Origin: Alloyangia pacifica
GTDB lineage: Bacteria; Pseudomonadota; Alphaproteobacteria; Rhodobacterales; Rhodobacteraceae
Direction of reading: 5' to 3'
Assembly (NCBI RefSeq): GCF_020524285.1
Contig: NZ_JAIVKX010000019.1
Span: forward strand, 1-64,000
Length of the DNA: 64,000 bases
In this document: positions 19,022-27,322 of the stretch, in pieces
Numbering within the stretch: position 1 is the stretch's first letter
Layout of the letters: each line of letters opens with the position of its first letter
Translations under genes and position numbers: made by a program
The notes under the pieces: generated by a model
Databases searched by the model: none
What the model was told of the DNA's origin: nothing
The model's input: only the letters and a program-made list of their open reading frames with translations

Positions 19022-19854
19022 AGGACACCAGCCTTGCCCATCGGGTCGGCCATCAATTCGAGAAGTTCCTCCAACGACCAGGGTTCGGGACGGCGCGTGT
19101 GCACGGCGCGATGACAATTCGGGCAGAGGGGCGCGAGGTCGCGTGCCGGGTCATAGGGGCGCGGTTCTTTCAGTAGCGAAAGAGGTTCGAGATGGTGAAC
19201 CTCGATGATGCTGCCTGCCGCGCCGTATGTCTCGCGCGGATCAAGGCCGCAGCAGGCGCAGGTTTCACCGTGCAGCCTGATACACAGGAGCCGGTTGCGG
19301 GGGTTACGTTCCCGGCGTCTGACGGTCGAGACGAGTTCTGCCCCTTCGTATTCCGGCACGCCGCCATTATCGTCCTCATCAATGACGTCGTATCCGATCA
19401 GTTCGGCCATGGCAGCCATCATGGGCACGATCGTGTCGCGGCTGACTTCTGTCAGGGCGACCTCGGGGTCACGCGGAAGGTTGCGGATCGTGGCCGTCAT
19501 CCTGAAGTCTCCGGAAGTAATCTTCCAGTCGGCCATGTCCTGCCCTTGGATTTCGACCTCGACAGAGCTGTCGATGGATGAGACGAGGGCCCGCGCCAGG
19601 CGGACATCTTCGGACCCAGCATTGGCGATCCGCCGCACGACCTCACCCGCAAATGCGCCAAAACCCAGCGTTACAGCGAAACCCTTCAGACCGTATGGAC
19701 GCAGCTCGGCTACGGGGCCGTGCCGCTCCTCGATGTCCGCAAACCAGATCCGCAGCCCGGTCCGCGATTTCGATCCGTCGACAGCCATGCTGATCGCCGC
19801 GCCGGTTCCGGCCTCCAGTTCTTCACGGATGAGGATTTGGCGGGCTGACAGCAT
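19018..19854 (-). CDS. HNH endonuclease
   Basis: About 278 residues from the ATG at 19854, one base after the preceding stop; a TTG at 19869 is also in frame. The last 90 residues form an HNH nuclease: paired cysteines in CACCGL, IIEVHHLEPLS with the catalytic histidines, then RDLAPLCPNCHRAVH. The N-terminal 180 residues are an unrecognised domain likely to bind DNA or a partner. In this operon it is the most likely DNA-cutting subunit, since EcoRII-N lacks its nuclease half and Vsr is a mismatch nickase. Confidence 0.87.
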   Translation of the reverse strand: MLSARQILIREELEAGTGAAISMAVDGSKSRTGLRIWFADIEERHGPVAELRPYGLKGFAVTLGFGAFAGEVVRRIANAGSEDVRLARALVSSIDSSVEVEIQGQDMADWKITSGDFRMTATIRNLPRDPEVALTEVSRDTIVPMMAAMAELIGYDVIDEDDNGGVPEYEGAELVSTVRRRERNPRNRLLCIRLHGETCACCGLDPRETYGAAGSIIEVHHLEPLSLLKEPRPYDPARDLAPLCPNCHRAVHTRRPEPWSLEELLELMADPMGKAGVL

Positions 19855-19855
19855 C

Positions 19856-21484
19856 TCAGTCTTCGTCAACCTCGGTCAGTTCCACCGACGTAGGATCTGG
19901 AAGGTTGCGGAGCAGCTTCTTGAGGTTGGAAGATATCTCCTCGCGAATGTCCTCGAACACCGGCTCCAGTTCGGGATCGGTGTTGTTCTGTTCCGCCATC
20001 GCGAAGGCGTAGAGGAGCAGGTCCATGCCCTCAACGGCATATCCGCTGGCTGCAGCGCGCTGGTAAATCTTCTGATAGAAGTCATGATGCTTGTTCAGAA
20101 GAACGCCCGGCACATGATCCGAAACGCCAGGGCTGCGGTACGCCGGCTCGAATAGGTGCCCACTGGTGATGGTCGTAACTGCCTCGACGTAGATCGAATC
20201 CGGATTGACGTGATCTTGGACGGGCACCTTGATCCGGATCTTGACACCACGCCGGTTGTTGACCTCCACGGTTTGGCGCGCCGGGTCTGTGCAGGCCACT
20301 TGCGGTTTTGCAACGTTCGCCGTTGCCGCGATGTTCTTGTTTGAACTCCCGTGGTCGACCGTCGCCTTCTTGTTGGAATCGTCGCGGGTGATGCGGCGAT
20401 ACCTGTTTCCGGCTTCACGGTAGACAGGTTGCAGGAGGCCGCGAAGTCCGTCTTCAAGTTCCGGATGGAACAGGATGCGAGATTTTTTCACGTCGATACG
20501 GAAGGCTTCGTCCAATTCATGGGTGAAGTCGAATTCGATACGCAGGAGTGAAGTATGGGGTTCGGGTGCGCCAAACACGTCCAGCCAGCCACCATCCTGA
20601 ATGAGGCGCCCCTCGCGATAGACATAAAAGCCCTGCGCCCGGTTCGAAATGCGCGCGAATTCGGCTTCTTCTTCCTTTGTCATGTCGCGGCGGTGAGGCA
20701 GAATCCACGCCTTTATCCCGGCTTCGGCTTCGCTGCCATCAGGCAGTTCAACAAGGATCCGCTGCTTCGATTCTGCAAGCACCTGATCGGAGCGAGTCGG
20801 ATAGAATGGGTTCCACGCAGGAACATCGGCGCCGTTGATCCGGATGGCAACGTGCCGTTCGCGTTCGTCAGATGTATCGAGAAACCGGTGAAAGACCAGC
20901 GCGACGTGCTTTCCCAAGGTTTCGGCCAGCCGTTTAATTGCGGCTTTTTCTTTCGAGCCTGGGTCGTAATCCTTGGACAGGATACGGTCGCAGTTTTCCC
21001 AGACGACGAGCGTCCCGGTCTCGCCACAAAGTTCCTCGAACATATCAGCCTGATCGGGCGTCACCGGATCATCGAGCATTTCCCAGATGTTCTGTGCCTC
21101 GACATGTTCGAGATCCCAGGTCAGCTTGGCCAGTTCCTGGTCGGGCGACTTCCTCGAAATCAGGCTGTAACGCTTACAGACCGAACTCGAAGCTGTTTTC
21201 AGCCCCAAGCCAAATTTCCCGAGGCTCTTGGCGTCCGACCGCTTGTCAGCACCATAGCGCATCGCATTGCGGACCTCATGGCGGGTCATGCCCTGACCAT
21301 CATCACCGAAATAGACGATCTTCCGCCCATCGTGCATCAACTCGATGTTGATGTTCACCGCATTGGCTCCGGCCGCGATTGAGTTATCGATGATGTCGGC
21401 TGCCGCGGTCTTGACGTTGTAACCGGTGTCACGAAGCCCGACGATGAGGCGTGCGGCATTCGGATCGTTGATGAGGTCGTGCAT
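19856..21484 (-). CDS. MutL/MORC-like GHKL ATPase
   Basis: A 542-residue protein with a GHKL (Hsp90/MutL/histidine kinase fold) ATPase domain. The N box is AAADIIDNSI (residues 28-36), the G1 motif GDDGQGM (about 59-65) and the G2 motif GKFGLGLKTAS (about 89-99). An S5-like second domain follows, then a linker rich in N, S and K (about 385-415), and an acidic helical C-terminus. Bacterial MORC/MutL-like ATPases are known from restriction-modification neighbourhoods with Vsr, DNA methyltransferases and helicases, where they are thought to act as ATP-gated DNA clamps. The gene lies 20 bp from vsr and 1 bp from the HNH gene. Confidence 0.88.
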   Translation of the reverse strand: MHDLINDPNAARLIVGLRDTGYNVKTAAADIIDNSIAAGANAVNINIELMHDGRKIVYFGDDGQGMTRHEVRNAMRYGADKRSDAKSLGKFGLGLKTASSSVCKRYSLISRKSPDQELAKLTWDLEHVEAQNIWEMLDDPVTPDQADMFEELCGETGTLVVWENCDRILSKDYDPGSKEKAAIKRLAETLGKHVALVFHRFLDTSDERERHVAIRINGADVPAWNPFYPTRSDQVLAESKQRILVELPDGSEAEAGIKAWILPHRRDMTKEEEAEFARISNRAQGFYVYREGRLIQDGGWLDVFGAPEPHTSLLRIEFDFTHELDEAFRIDVKKSRILFHPELEDGLRGLLQPVYREAGNRYRRITRDDSNKKATVDHGSSNKNIAATANVAKPQVACTDPARQTVEVNNRRGVKIRIKVPVQDHVNPDSIYVEAVTTITSGHLFEPAYRSPGVSDHVPGVLLNKHHDFYQKIYQRAAASGYAVEGMDLLLYAFAMAEQNNTDPELEPVFEDIREEISSNLKKLLRNLPDPTSVELTEVDED

Positions 21485-21504
21485 ACTCGTTCTCTTTCAG
21501 GTCA

Positions 21505-21984
21505 CTACTGAGCGTCGATGCGATCCGTTGGAGGAAAGAAATCCCGCTCCGAAATATTGCCTGCATAATCGGACCCAGCCAGCCAATCTGCAACCTCAGT
21601 TGTTAAGGGAACCTCTGGCACACGTCGAGTTGCACATTCCCATACTGTCAAAACGCGCCAACCCGATTCCATCAGTTTTGCTTGGACTTCAGCATCACGG
21701 ACTTGATTGCGCCTAATCTTTGCCAGCCAAAATTCTGTGTTCGTCTTTGGAACCTTGAAAAAACTACAGCCTTCGTGGCCGTGCCAGAAACATCCATGGA
21801 CGAATATCACTGATTGGTATTTTGGCAGAACGATGTCCGGTTTTCCTGGTAAGTCCTTTCGATGCAGACGATACCGAAAACCGAACTTATGCAAGCCTTT
21901 GCGTATTACAAGTTCCGGTTTCGTGTTCTTGCTTCCAATACCAGCCATCATGGCGGATCGGGTCATTGGTTTCTTCTCAGGCAC
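21505..21984 (-). CDS. vsr: very short patch repair (Vsr) endonuclease
   Basis: 159 residues. The Vsr motifs are [40 protein letters not shown] with the catalytic aspartate, CFWHGHEGC and the downstream [12 protein letters not shown]. Vsr nicks 5' of the T in T:G mismatches that arise when 5-methylcytosine deaminates, protecting Dcm sites from mutation. It overlaps the methyltransferase gene by 8 nt, the usual arrangement. The C-terminal 35 residues extend beyond the core domain. Confidence 0.93.
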   Translation of the reverse strand: MPEKKPMTRSAMMAGIGSKNTKPELVIRKGLHKFGFRYRLHRKDLPGKPDIVLPKYQSVIFVHGCFWHGHEGCSFFKVPKTNTEFWLAKIRRNQVRDAEVQAKLMESGWRVLTVWECATRRVPEVPLTTEVADWLAGSDYAGNISERDFFPPTDRIDAQ

Positions 21985-23050
21985 GCAGTCCCCGTTTTGG
22001 ACGCAGTGCCACTGTATTGGTTAACCAAGGGGCCATTGCGTCTGCAATTGCGATGGCGACGGGTGCCGCTACGGCATTTCCGAACTGACGATATGCTTGA
22101 GTATCAGATACAACAATATTCCACGGATGGTTTGAACCTTGTCTGTCAAATCCCATCAGTCTTGCGCATTCCCTCGGCGTCAGTCGTCGAGGCGTGCCGC
22201 AATTTTGCGCGATCAGGATCTCACTCCCGTCCTTATAGTAACGCGCGCTCAATGTTCGGGAGACATTGTGTGGCTCGCAAAGTCCAAAGCCGAAACCGTT
22301 TCCTGCAGCTTTATGCTTTGCAGCATAATTCTGGAGATATTCCCACAATTTTGGGGTGAGCGTGTACTTGTCGGCAACCCTGGCGAGGGCGCCTGTGGTG
22401 TAGGGCTTTTCAACAGTCTCCGACCCGTCCTGTGGATGGAGAATGTCTGCCAAGGTCGGCGTGGGCCCATCGGGCAGGATTACATCGTCCAGAGAAAACG
22501 CGACTGGCATGTCACGCCGGAAGCCAACGATGAAAATACGCTCACGGTGTTGCGGAACCCAGTGACGTGCATCGATCACCTTGTGGTCGACGTCGTAGCC
22601 GAGTTCGTCGAGGGCATGCATGATAACCCGGAAAGTGTTTCCCTTGTCGTGGGACAGCAGATTTTTGACGTTTTCCAGAAGGAAGGCCTTCGGCTTGTGA
22701 TGTCGAAGTATACGGACTACGTCGAAGAACAGCGTACCCTGGGTCTCGTCCGCGAACCCGTGGGCACGGCCCAACGAATTCTTCTTCGACACCCCGGCAA
22801 TGGAAAACGGCTGGCAGGGGAAACCGGCGAGCAGGACATCATGAGCGGGAATGTCACGCTCATCGACCTTCGTGATGTCACCGTTGATTTCATGACCGTC
22901 ATCGAAGTTGGCTCTGTAGGTCTGCTGTGAGAACTTGTTCCACTCGCTCGTGAATACGCACCTGCCGCCGATGGCCTCAAAACCAATACGCAGGCCACCG
23001 ATCCCTGCGAACAGGTCGATGAATGAAAAACCGCGCGAAATGCTGGTCAT
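21977..23050 (-). CDS. dcm: DNA (cytosine-5) methyltransferase, Dcm/M.EcoRII type
   Basis: A 357-residue C5 methyltransferase. Motif I is [16 protein letters not shown], motif [13 protein letters not shown] with the catalytic cysteine, motif [10 protein letters not shown], motif [15 protein letters not shown] and motif [14 protein letters not shown]. The target-recognition region contains [16 protein letters not shown] and [15 protein letters not shown], which closely resemble Dcm and M.EcoRII, so CCWGG methylation is predicted. A strong ribosome site (GGAGG, 8 nt) precedes the ATG. It is the first gene of the leftward operon vsr-GHKL-HNH-SNF2-EcoRII-N and likely marks self DNA for the whole cassette. 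Confidence 0.92.
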   Translation of the reverse strand: MTSISRGFSFIDLFAGIGGLRIGFEAIGGRCVFTSEWNKFSQQTYRANFDDGHEINGDITKVDERDIPAHDVLLAGFPCQPFSIAGVSKKNSLGRAHGFADETQGTLFFDVVRILRHHKPKAFLLENVKNLLSHDKGNTFRVIMHALDELGYDVDHKVIDARHWVPQHRERIFIVGFRRDMPVAFSLDDVILPDGPTPTLADILHPQDGSETVEKPYTTGALARVADKYTLTPKLWEYLQNYAAKHKAAGNGFGFGLCEPHNVSRTLSARYYKDGSEILIAQNCGTPRRLTPRECARLMGFDRQGSNHPWNIVVSDTQAYRQFGNAVAAPVAIAIADAMAPWLTNTVALRPKRGLRA

Positions 23051-23379
23051 GCGACCCCTCCGAAAGAATGTGCCAGATACGAAAACCTGGGCTGCAGAAC
23101 TCAGACGCTACTACCTGTAGCTCAGCTTGGCGACTAAGAAAACGTCTACGGTCCAAGCTGCGGTGACATCGTGAAGGATGAATTCGACGTACAAACGGAG
23201 CGATCATAATTGCCACTTGGGAAACGTTTAGTTGATCTCTGTCGGCTCATGTCCCGCTCTGATCAGCTTCGCTTGGACTGCCGACGGCGCAGAAGACATG
23301 GGGGATAGTGCGTGGCCATACCCTCAAAGGAGCCCTTCTTCCCGACGTGCTATGGCTCGGAATACACAAGCGGCACCGC
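23051..23379. other. intergenic region upstream of dcm
   Basis: No convincing gene on either strand. It should contain the dcm promoter (reading left). Its right end passes into the decayed IS21-type sequence. No clear promoter consensus is visible. Confidence 0.4.
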
Positions 23380-23673
23380 CATGGAAGGGGCCGAGAACTG
23401 CTCATCGATGAGCTGGGCTTCGTGCCTCTGTCAAGAACCGGAGCCGAGCTACTCTTCAGAGATGATCTCGCAACGCTACGAGCGGGGCCGGGGCGCCACG
23501 CTCATCACCACCAGCACCTGCCGTTCGACGAGTGGACCGAGACCTTCGGAACAGAGCGCCTGACCGGCGCTCTCCTCGACTGCCTTACCCACCACGTCAA
23601 AAACCTCAGGGTGCATGGCGAGAGCTACAGGCTCGCCAAAAGCCTGGTTCGAAACTCCGGTCGTACCCCATAG
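23380..23673 (+). pseudogene. IS21-family istB remnant, frameshifted
   Basis: A fragment of an IstB-like ATPase helper protein in two frames. ELLIDELGFVPLSRTGAELLF is in one frame, then SQRYERG and GATLITT are in the +1 frame, then LPFDEWTETFGTERLTGALL and HGESYRLAKS return to the first frame. The Walker A half and the istA transposase are missing. At least two frameshifts make it inactive. Confidence 0.8.
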
Positions 23674-23779
23674 AAAACCGCGACGCGCTTGAGTCCGCCG
23701 CTTGGGCTACGCCCTCCCGGCGGGCTCAAGCGCGCAATAAGGTGGTCTGCTTTTGCGCCGCCCCGTGGCCGGTTTTTGC

Positions 23780-24144
23780 TCCGCCATTGCCAGCTCATCG
23801 ATCGCCGCCCCGACCTTGCGGTTGTCGATCGCGGCTACTGTGGTCATGGCGTAACCAGAACGCGTGTCCTGATCTCCGGAATGCGCCACGGGATGACCGA
23901 GCCGCTGAAGGCCCAACGCCGAAGGCGAAGAGCAATCCAGCCGGAAATCGGTCACATGAAGATGGATAGTCGCCTTGCACGCTGCCCGCTCAAGGGGGGC
24001 GCCAGCGATGCCATCTTCGCCGTCCTGTGTGGCTGCGGGCACAATTTCCGCAAGCTCCTGGCCTACCTGAGAACCCTCTTGCTCATTTGCCTCGCGTGGC
24101 TGGAGGGCCTGCTCGGGGGATGTACCGCCCGGAACACGCGTTAG
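23780..24144 (+). pseudogene. IS5-like DDE transposase C-terminal remnant
   Basis: The frame encodes VVDRGYCGHGV, a stretch equivalent to the IS5/IS1182-type DRGYRG motif, then RRAIQPEIGHMKMDSRLARC, the conserved E-containing block (usually VEPVIGHLK.DHRM), and a hydrophobic tail. The N-terminal half with the first catalytic aspartate is absent, so this is a relic. Together with the istB remnant it marks old insertion events between the defence cassette and the integrase. Confidence 0.7.
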
Positions 24145-24328
24145 CAGGCATTCATCGCCGGCGCATAGCCTTGCTCAAGTTCGGCTAAATCGATGTCTTG
24201 TGTGACGTGCTTACCGAAAATTTCCTCAATATCGGTAAGTTTCTCATTGTGGCCCTCGCTCGGGATCGCTCGAAACAGAGGAACAAACCGAATTATGCAG
24301 TTTGGTTGTTTGTACCGATGTCCTCCTC

Positions 24329-24703
24329 ATGAAGGACACGATCAACCATCCAACCGCACTACCACGGCTCTTGAGTGAAGGGCGAACCCCCGAACAGTGG
24401 GTCGCAATTTTTGCGATGCACGGACGGGTGATTTCGGCGCGTTCTCTCGCCGAGAAAGCCAACCGTATCGGAGGCTTCCCGCGGATTGGTCGCGATCTGA
24501 TCCTTCTCCCTGAACACATTGATAAAATCTTCATGGAGGAAGCATGCCGCTCGAGCCATACAAAAGAGGAAAAGTGTATTGGGCCAAAGGCACCGTTGAA
24601 TTCAACGGGCGCGCGGTCTCCAAATATATCAGAGAGAGCACTCGCTCATCTACAATCTCAGGCGCATACGACTGGATCAAAGAAAGGACGGAGAGCGAAC
24701 TAA
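24329..24703 (+). CDS. excisionase-like helix-turn-helix protein
   Basis: The first 70 residues (GRVISARSLAEKANRIGG, then FPRIGRDLILLPEHIDKIF) resemble small MerR-like excisionases that sit directly before phage and island integrases. The frame continues 160 nt into the integrase gene, a longer overlap than normal, so the original stop may have been lost; the final 50 residues look like out-of-frame integrase sequence. There is no clear ribosome site at the ATG at 24329. Excisionases bind attachment sites and bias the integrase toward excision. Confidence 0.5.
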   Translation: MKDTINHPTALPRLLSEGRTPEQWVAIFAMHGRVISARSLAEKANRIGGFPRIGRDLILLPEHIDKIFMEEACRSSHTKEEKCIGPKAPLNSTGARSPNISERALAHLQSQAHTTGSKKGRRAN

Positions 24704-25596
24704 AGCGGCATCACTTCGGTGAAATACTCCCGCCGTTGACCGTTGCTGAAGCCGCCACTTTCGTACTGACTGACGCTCAGAGTGCGAGGTACCTAATTCA
24801 AATTGTCGAAAAGGCGGGTGATGTGTGTATAGATGAAATTAATCGCGCCCGTATCGTTAAGATATGCCGAGAAATTCTTCCTAAAGCATCCACGGATACT
24901 TGGAAAAGGTGGATAGTGGTCCCACTGCAGCAGCTCGCGAATGCAGGTTGTGAGGAGAATCGCTGTCAGCCGTTGCATTTTAAAGGTTTCACGTCTGCTG
25001 AGCGCCAAAAGCAAGACGAGTTCCGAGGGAAACAGAGTCGACAGAAAAAGCTCCCAGGGTCTTGGAAGTGGTTGAGGGAATTCGAAAAAGCGGCTCCACA
25101 CAACGTCTATGTACTTGCTCGCTTCATGTTCGAGACAGCTGCAAGGATTGGCCAAGCAACGGAGCTTGGACCTTGCCATCTTTCTGATATCTCCAAGAAT
25201 ATTGTGAAGATCCCCGCTGCCAAAGGCCATGCTGAAGTTGAGCTCGTGATTTCACCTGAGCTTGCGAAATTGCTTGCGGAGTTGGAGCCTCGTGTCCCGA
25301 GAGGTTGGAAACGGTCTAAAGACAACCTCAGGGTGTTTGGCTATGCCTCGAAAGATGGCCCGCGAAAGGCATGGAACAGTGCATGTTCACGAGCTGGTAT
25401 TGTTAGGCTGGTTCCGCACGGTGCTGGCCGGCACGGCTTCGCAACGGAAATGTTTGTGAGGCAGGGAGTGGATGTGAAGACGTGTACTGAATACGGGCGT
25501 TGGAAAGATGACAAGCTCTTCTTGGAAACGTACGCACACGCTGAAGACACAGAGCGAAAAATCATGCAGGCTATCCGTACAGGGCGAGAACAGTAA
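24544..25596 (+). CDS. int: tyrosine recombinase/integrase of the left island
   Basis: A 350-residue phage-type integrase. The N-terminal arm-binding domain starts YKRGKVYWAKGTVEF. The catalytic domain has its first arginine in FETAARIGQATELGP, the H..R box in VPHGAGRHGFATEM and the tyrosine in LFLETYAHAED. It is followed within 10 bp by a strong terminator and within 55 bp by a 3' fragment of tRNA-Arg(CCG), the likely attachment site. It reads toward that site. It could have inserted the segment to its left, including the defence genes, but that part also has its own recombinases at 1-3007. Confidence 0.9.
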   Translation: MPLEPYKRGKVYWAKGTVEFNGRAVSKYIRESTRSSTISGAYDWIKERTESELKRHHFGEILPPLTVAEAATFVLTDAQSARYLIQIVEKAGDVCIDEINRARIVKICREILPKASTDTWKRWIVVPLQQLANAGCEENRCQPLHFKGFTSAERQKQDEFRGKQSRQKKLPGSWKWLREFEKAAPHNVYVLARFMFETAARIGQATELGPCHLSDISKNIVKIPAAKGHAEVELVISPELAKLLAELEPRVPRGWKRSKDNLRVFGYASKDGPRKAWNSACSRAGIVRLVPHGAGRHGFATEMFVRQGVDVKTCTEYGRWKDDKLFLETYAHAEDTERKIMQAIRTGREQ

Positions 25597-25603
25597 TACT
25601 AAG

Positions 25604-25637
25604 CGTGGTCAGTAAGTTACTGACCACGTTATTTTTT
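25604..25637 (+). terminator. rho-independent terminator after the integrase
   Basis: cgtggtcagtaa (25604-25615) and ttactgaccacg (25617-25628) are perfectly complementary and are followed by ttatttttt. A 12-bp palindromic stem with a T-rich tail is a strong intrinsic terminator. Confidence 0.9.
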
Positions 25638-25650
25638 CTCTCGGACGCTC

Positions 25651-25701
25651 GCTGCCCTCCGAAGGCAGAGGCCATAGGTTCGAATCCTATCGGGTGCGCC
25701 A
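25651..25701 (+). other. attachment site: 3' part of tRNA-Arg(CCG)
   Basis: The 51 bp match a tRNA-Arg from the anticodon stem to CCA: stem ctgcc/ggcag around loop CTCCGAA (anticodon CCG), then the T arm with ggttcgaatcc and the acceptor end gggtgcgcca. The D arm and 5' acceptor half are absent, so this is not a working tRNA gene but the displaced duplicate that integration leaves. It lies between two integrase genes that face it from both sides. The intact tRNA gene should lie outside the window. Confidence 0.85.
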
Positions 25702-25723
25702 CCTTCCTCAAAAATCGCATGTT

Positions 25724-26803
25724 TTAACTGGTTTCAGCGCGATAGTTGGAACCGGTTTCGGATGAGTTGGAACTTTCTGTTCCCTCTATGGTCCTGCGAA
25801 GGTCAGCGCTCTTGCTGTAGCGAGTTGCCTCACCCTCGGTTTCGTGCCCCAGAACTGCCATCCGCTGTTCGGCGCTCGCGCCATTCTCCTTGAACACGCT
25901 TGCCCGGTGCTTCCGGATGCCGTGGGCCGACAGGCGCGGCAGTCCGGCGTCGTCGCATGCCCGGCTGAACCACTGCGCCGCAGCCTTGTGCGAGCGCACC
26001 CGCCCGGCGCGTGTCACCATGTAGGTCATGTGCTTCTGTGGCTGCGCGGCGATGGCCCGTGCTAGGTCCTCTGAGTGTTCGAACCAAGCCGGCGCATCGG
26101 CACCCATTGGGCAGGAGGCCATGCTTCCGGACTTCTTCCTGGTGTATGTCAGCCAACCATCGCGGATCATTCCCGGCCCGAGAACGCACGCGTCACCGAT
26201 GCTCGCACAGGTCCGGTGCATCAGCTCGAACGCGAGGCGCTGAGCAGTGCTCGGCGCCCAGTGCTTCCGGAATGCCGCGACATCCTCGCGCGTCCAAGGC
26301 GTATGTCCCTCGGTTCTCGGTGTCGCGCGTGGCCGGACCTTCTCCGCGGGGTCGTCATCAATCAGGCCAGCATCAACGCACCAGCTGCAGAACGCGCGCC
26401 AGACCTTCCGTCGGTTGTTGGCAGGATGGGGCTCGAAGCGTGCGAGGTCCTTGCGGATGTGGCGCGTCTCGAGGTCGGCCAGCATCGAACGTCCCCAAGT
26501 GTCCTCCATTTCGGTCAGAAAGCGCAGCCAGACGCCGCGTGTGGACGTGGCGCGCGATAGGAAGCGGTCGGAGGCCCTGAAGGCCCTCAGAGCGGCTCCT
26601 ATCGTGCCGGTGCGCGGTTCAGGCTTGGACTTGATCGGCTCACCCGCAAGCGCGACATAGGCCGCTAGAAAGCCCGGGTGATCAATCGGCAGGTCGGGCA
26701 TCGGCGTGCCCTTCTGCCCCTTGGGCCGAAAGTAGAAGCGGGGGTTCCCGCTGCGGAACGTGCCGGACCGGTTCAGGTGTTTCAATCGAGCACCCCGTCG
26801 CAT
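25724..26803 (-). CDS. int: prophage tyrosine integrase
   Basis: 359 residues from the ATG at 26803, which has GGAGA 7 nt upstream. The core-binding part is central (about 50-150). The catalytic domain shows H.IR in RLSAHGIRKHRASVF, AVLGHETEGEATRYSKS with histidine and tyrosine, and an expected arginine in ELMHRTCASIGDACVL. It lies at the 3' end of the leftward early operon of the prophage and 22 bp from the tRNA-Arg fragment. Its gene overlaps the preceding small gene by 22 nt. Confidence 0.88.
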   Translation of the reverse strand: MRRGARLKHLNRSGTFRSGNPRFYFRPKGQKGTPMPDLPIDHPGFLAAYVALAGEPIKSKPEPRTGTIGAALRAFRASDRFLSRATSTRGVWLRFLTEMEDTWGRSMLADLETRHIRKDLARFEPHPANNRRKVWRAFCSWCVDAGLIDDDPAEKVRPRATPRTEGHTPWTREDVAAFRKHWAPSTAQRLAFELMHRTCASIGDACVLGPGMIRDGWLTYTRKKSGSMASCPMGADAPAWFEHSEDLARAIAAQPQKHMTYMVTRAGRVRSHKAAAQWFSRACDDAGLPRLSAHGIRKHRASVFKENGASAEQRMAVLGHETEGEATRYSKSADLRRTIEGTESSNSSETGSNYRAETS

Positions 26804-26967
26804 GTGTTTTCTCCGATTTCCGAATTCTGTGAGGCTACCGCGCCGGGTTCCTGTGGGACAAGGCGGATGGTTCCGCGTCGTGGGCAGACCTCGACAATCC
26901 ACCCGAACTCGGAAGCCACCTCGGCGGCGCGGCGTAGCTCAGCTGCGGTGAAGACAGGGGCGCCCAT
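26782..26967 (-). CDS. small prophage protein next to integrase
   Basis: 61 residues starting MGAPVFTAAELRRAAEVASE, with GGAGAG before the ATG at 26967. Small proteins of this pattern (helix, then a short strand segment IVEVCPRRGTIRLVP) often precede phage integrases in alphaproteobacteria. Function is unknown; a role as a recombination directionality factor is possible from position only. Confidence 0.6.
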   Translation of the reverse strand: MGAPVFTAAELRRAAEVASEFGWIVEVCPRRGTIRLVPQEPGAVASQNSEIGENTCDGVLD

Positions 26968-26969
26968 GA

Positions 26970-27260
26970 CTACAACTCTCCGTCGAAAAACGGCAGCGCG
27001 CAAAGGCGAATGCGCGAAATGTCATCGGCCACTTTGTTGTCACACACACAACGCCTTGTGCGGTCTGTCTCTAGCTGTTGATGTCCACAGAAACCTCGGC
27101 AACTGCGGGTTGAATGCGTCTCGACTGTGGCCGCAACTTGTCGCAGCGTGGCCGAGGTCCGTGAGTGGACTGACGCGCCTGGAGAGGCTTCGGAACAGAA
27201 CACTGGAATTTTCCCCGTGTCGAGGCGGAGGGCAAACGTTTGAAGACAGTGATTTTGCAT
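26970..27260 (-). CDS. possible small hypothetical protein
   Basis: A frame of 96 residues that stops 2 bp before the next start, as in a coupled operon. It is rich in Cys, Ser and Thr and has no recognised domain. The codon usage is unlike its neighbours and the region is less GC-rich, so it may be non-coding. Confidence 0.3.
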   Translation of the reverse strand: MQNHCLQTFALRLDTGKIPVFCSEASPGASVHSRTSATLRQVAATVETHSTRSCRGFCGHQQLETDRTRRCVCDNKVADDISRIRLCALPFFDGEL

Positions 27261-27322
27261 TACCAGTTGCCCCGGTTTGGAGTTTATGTCCCCATTCCGG
27301 GGCTTTTGGTGGGCGACGACAC

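Noticed and set aside
23051-23300. Controller-protein gene upstream of dcm, as in many restriction systems
   Set aside because: No frame with a helix-turn-helix is present in this interval on either strand.
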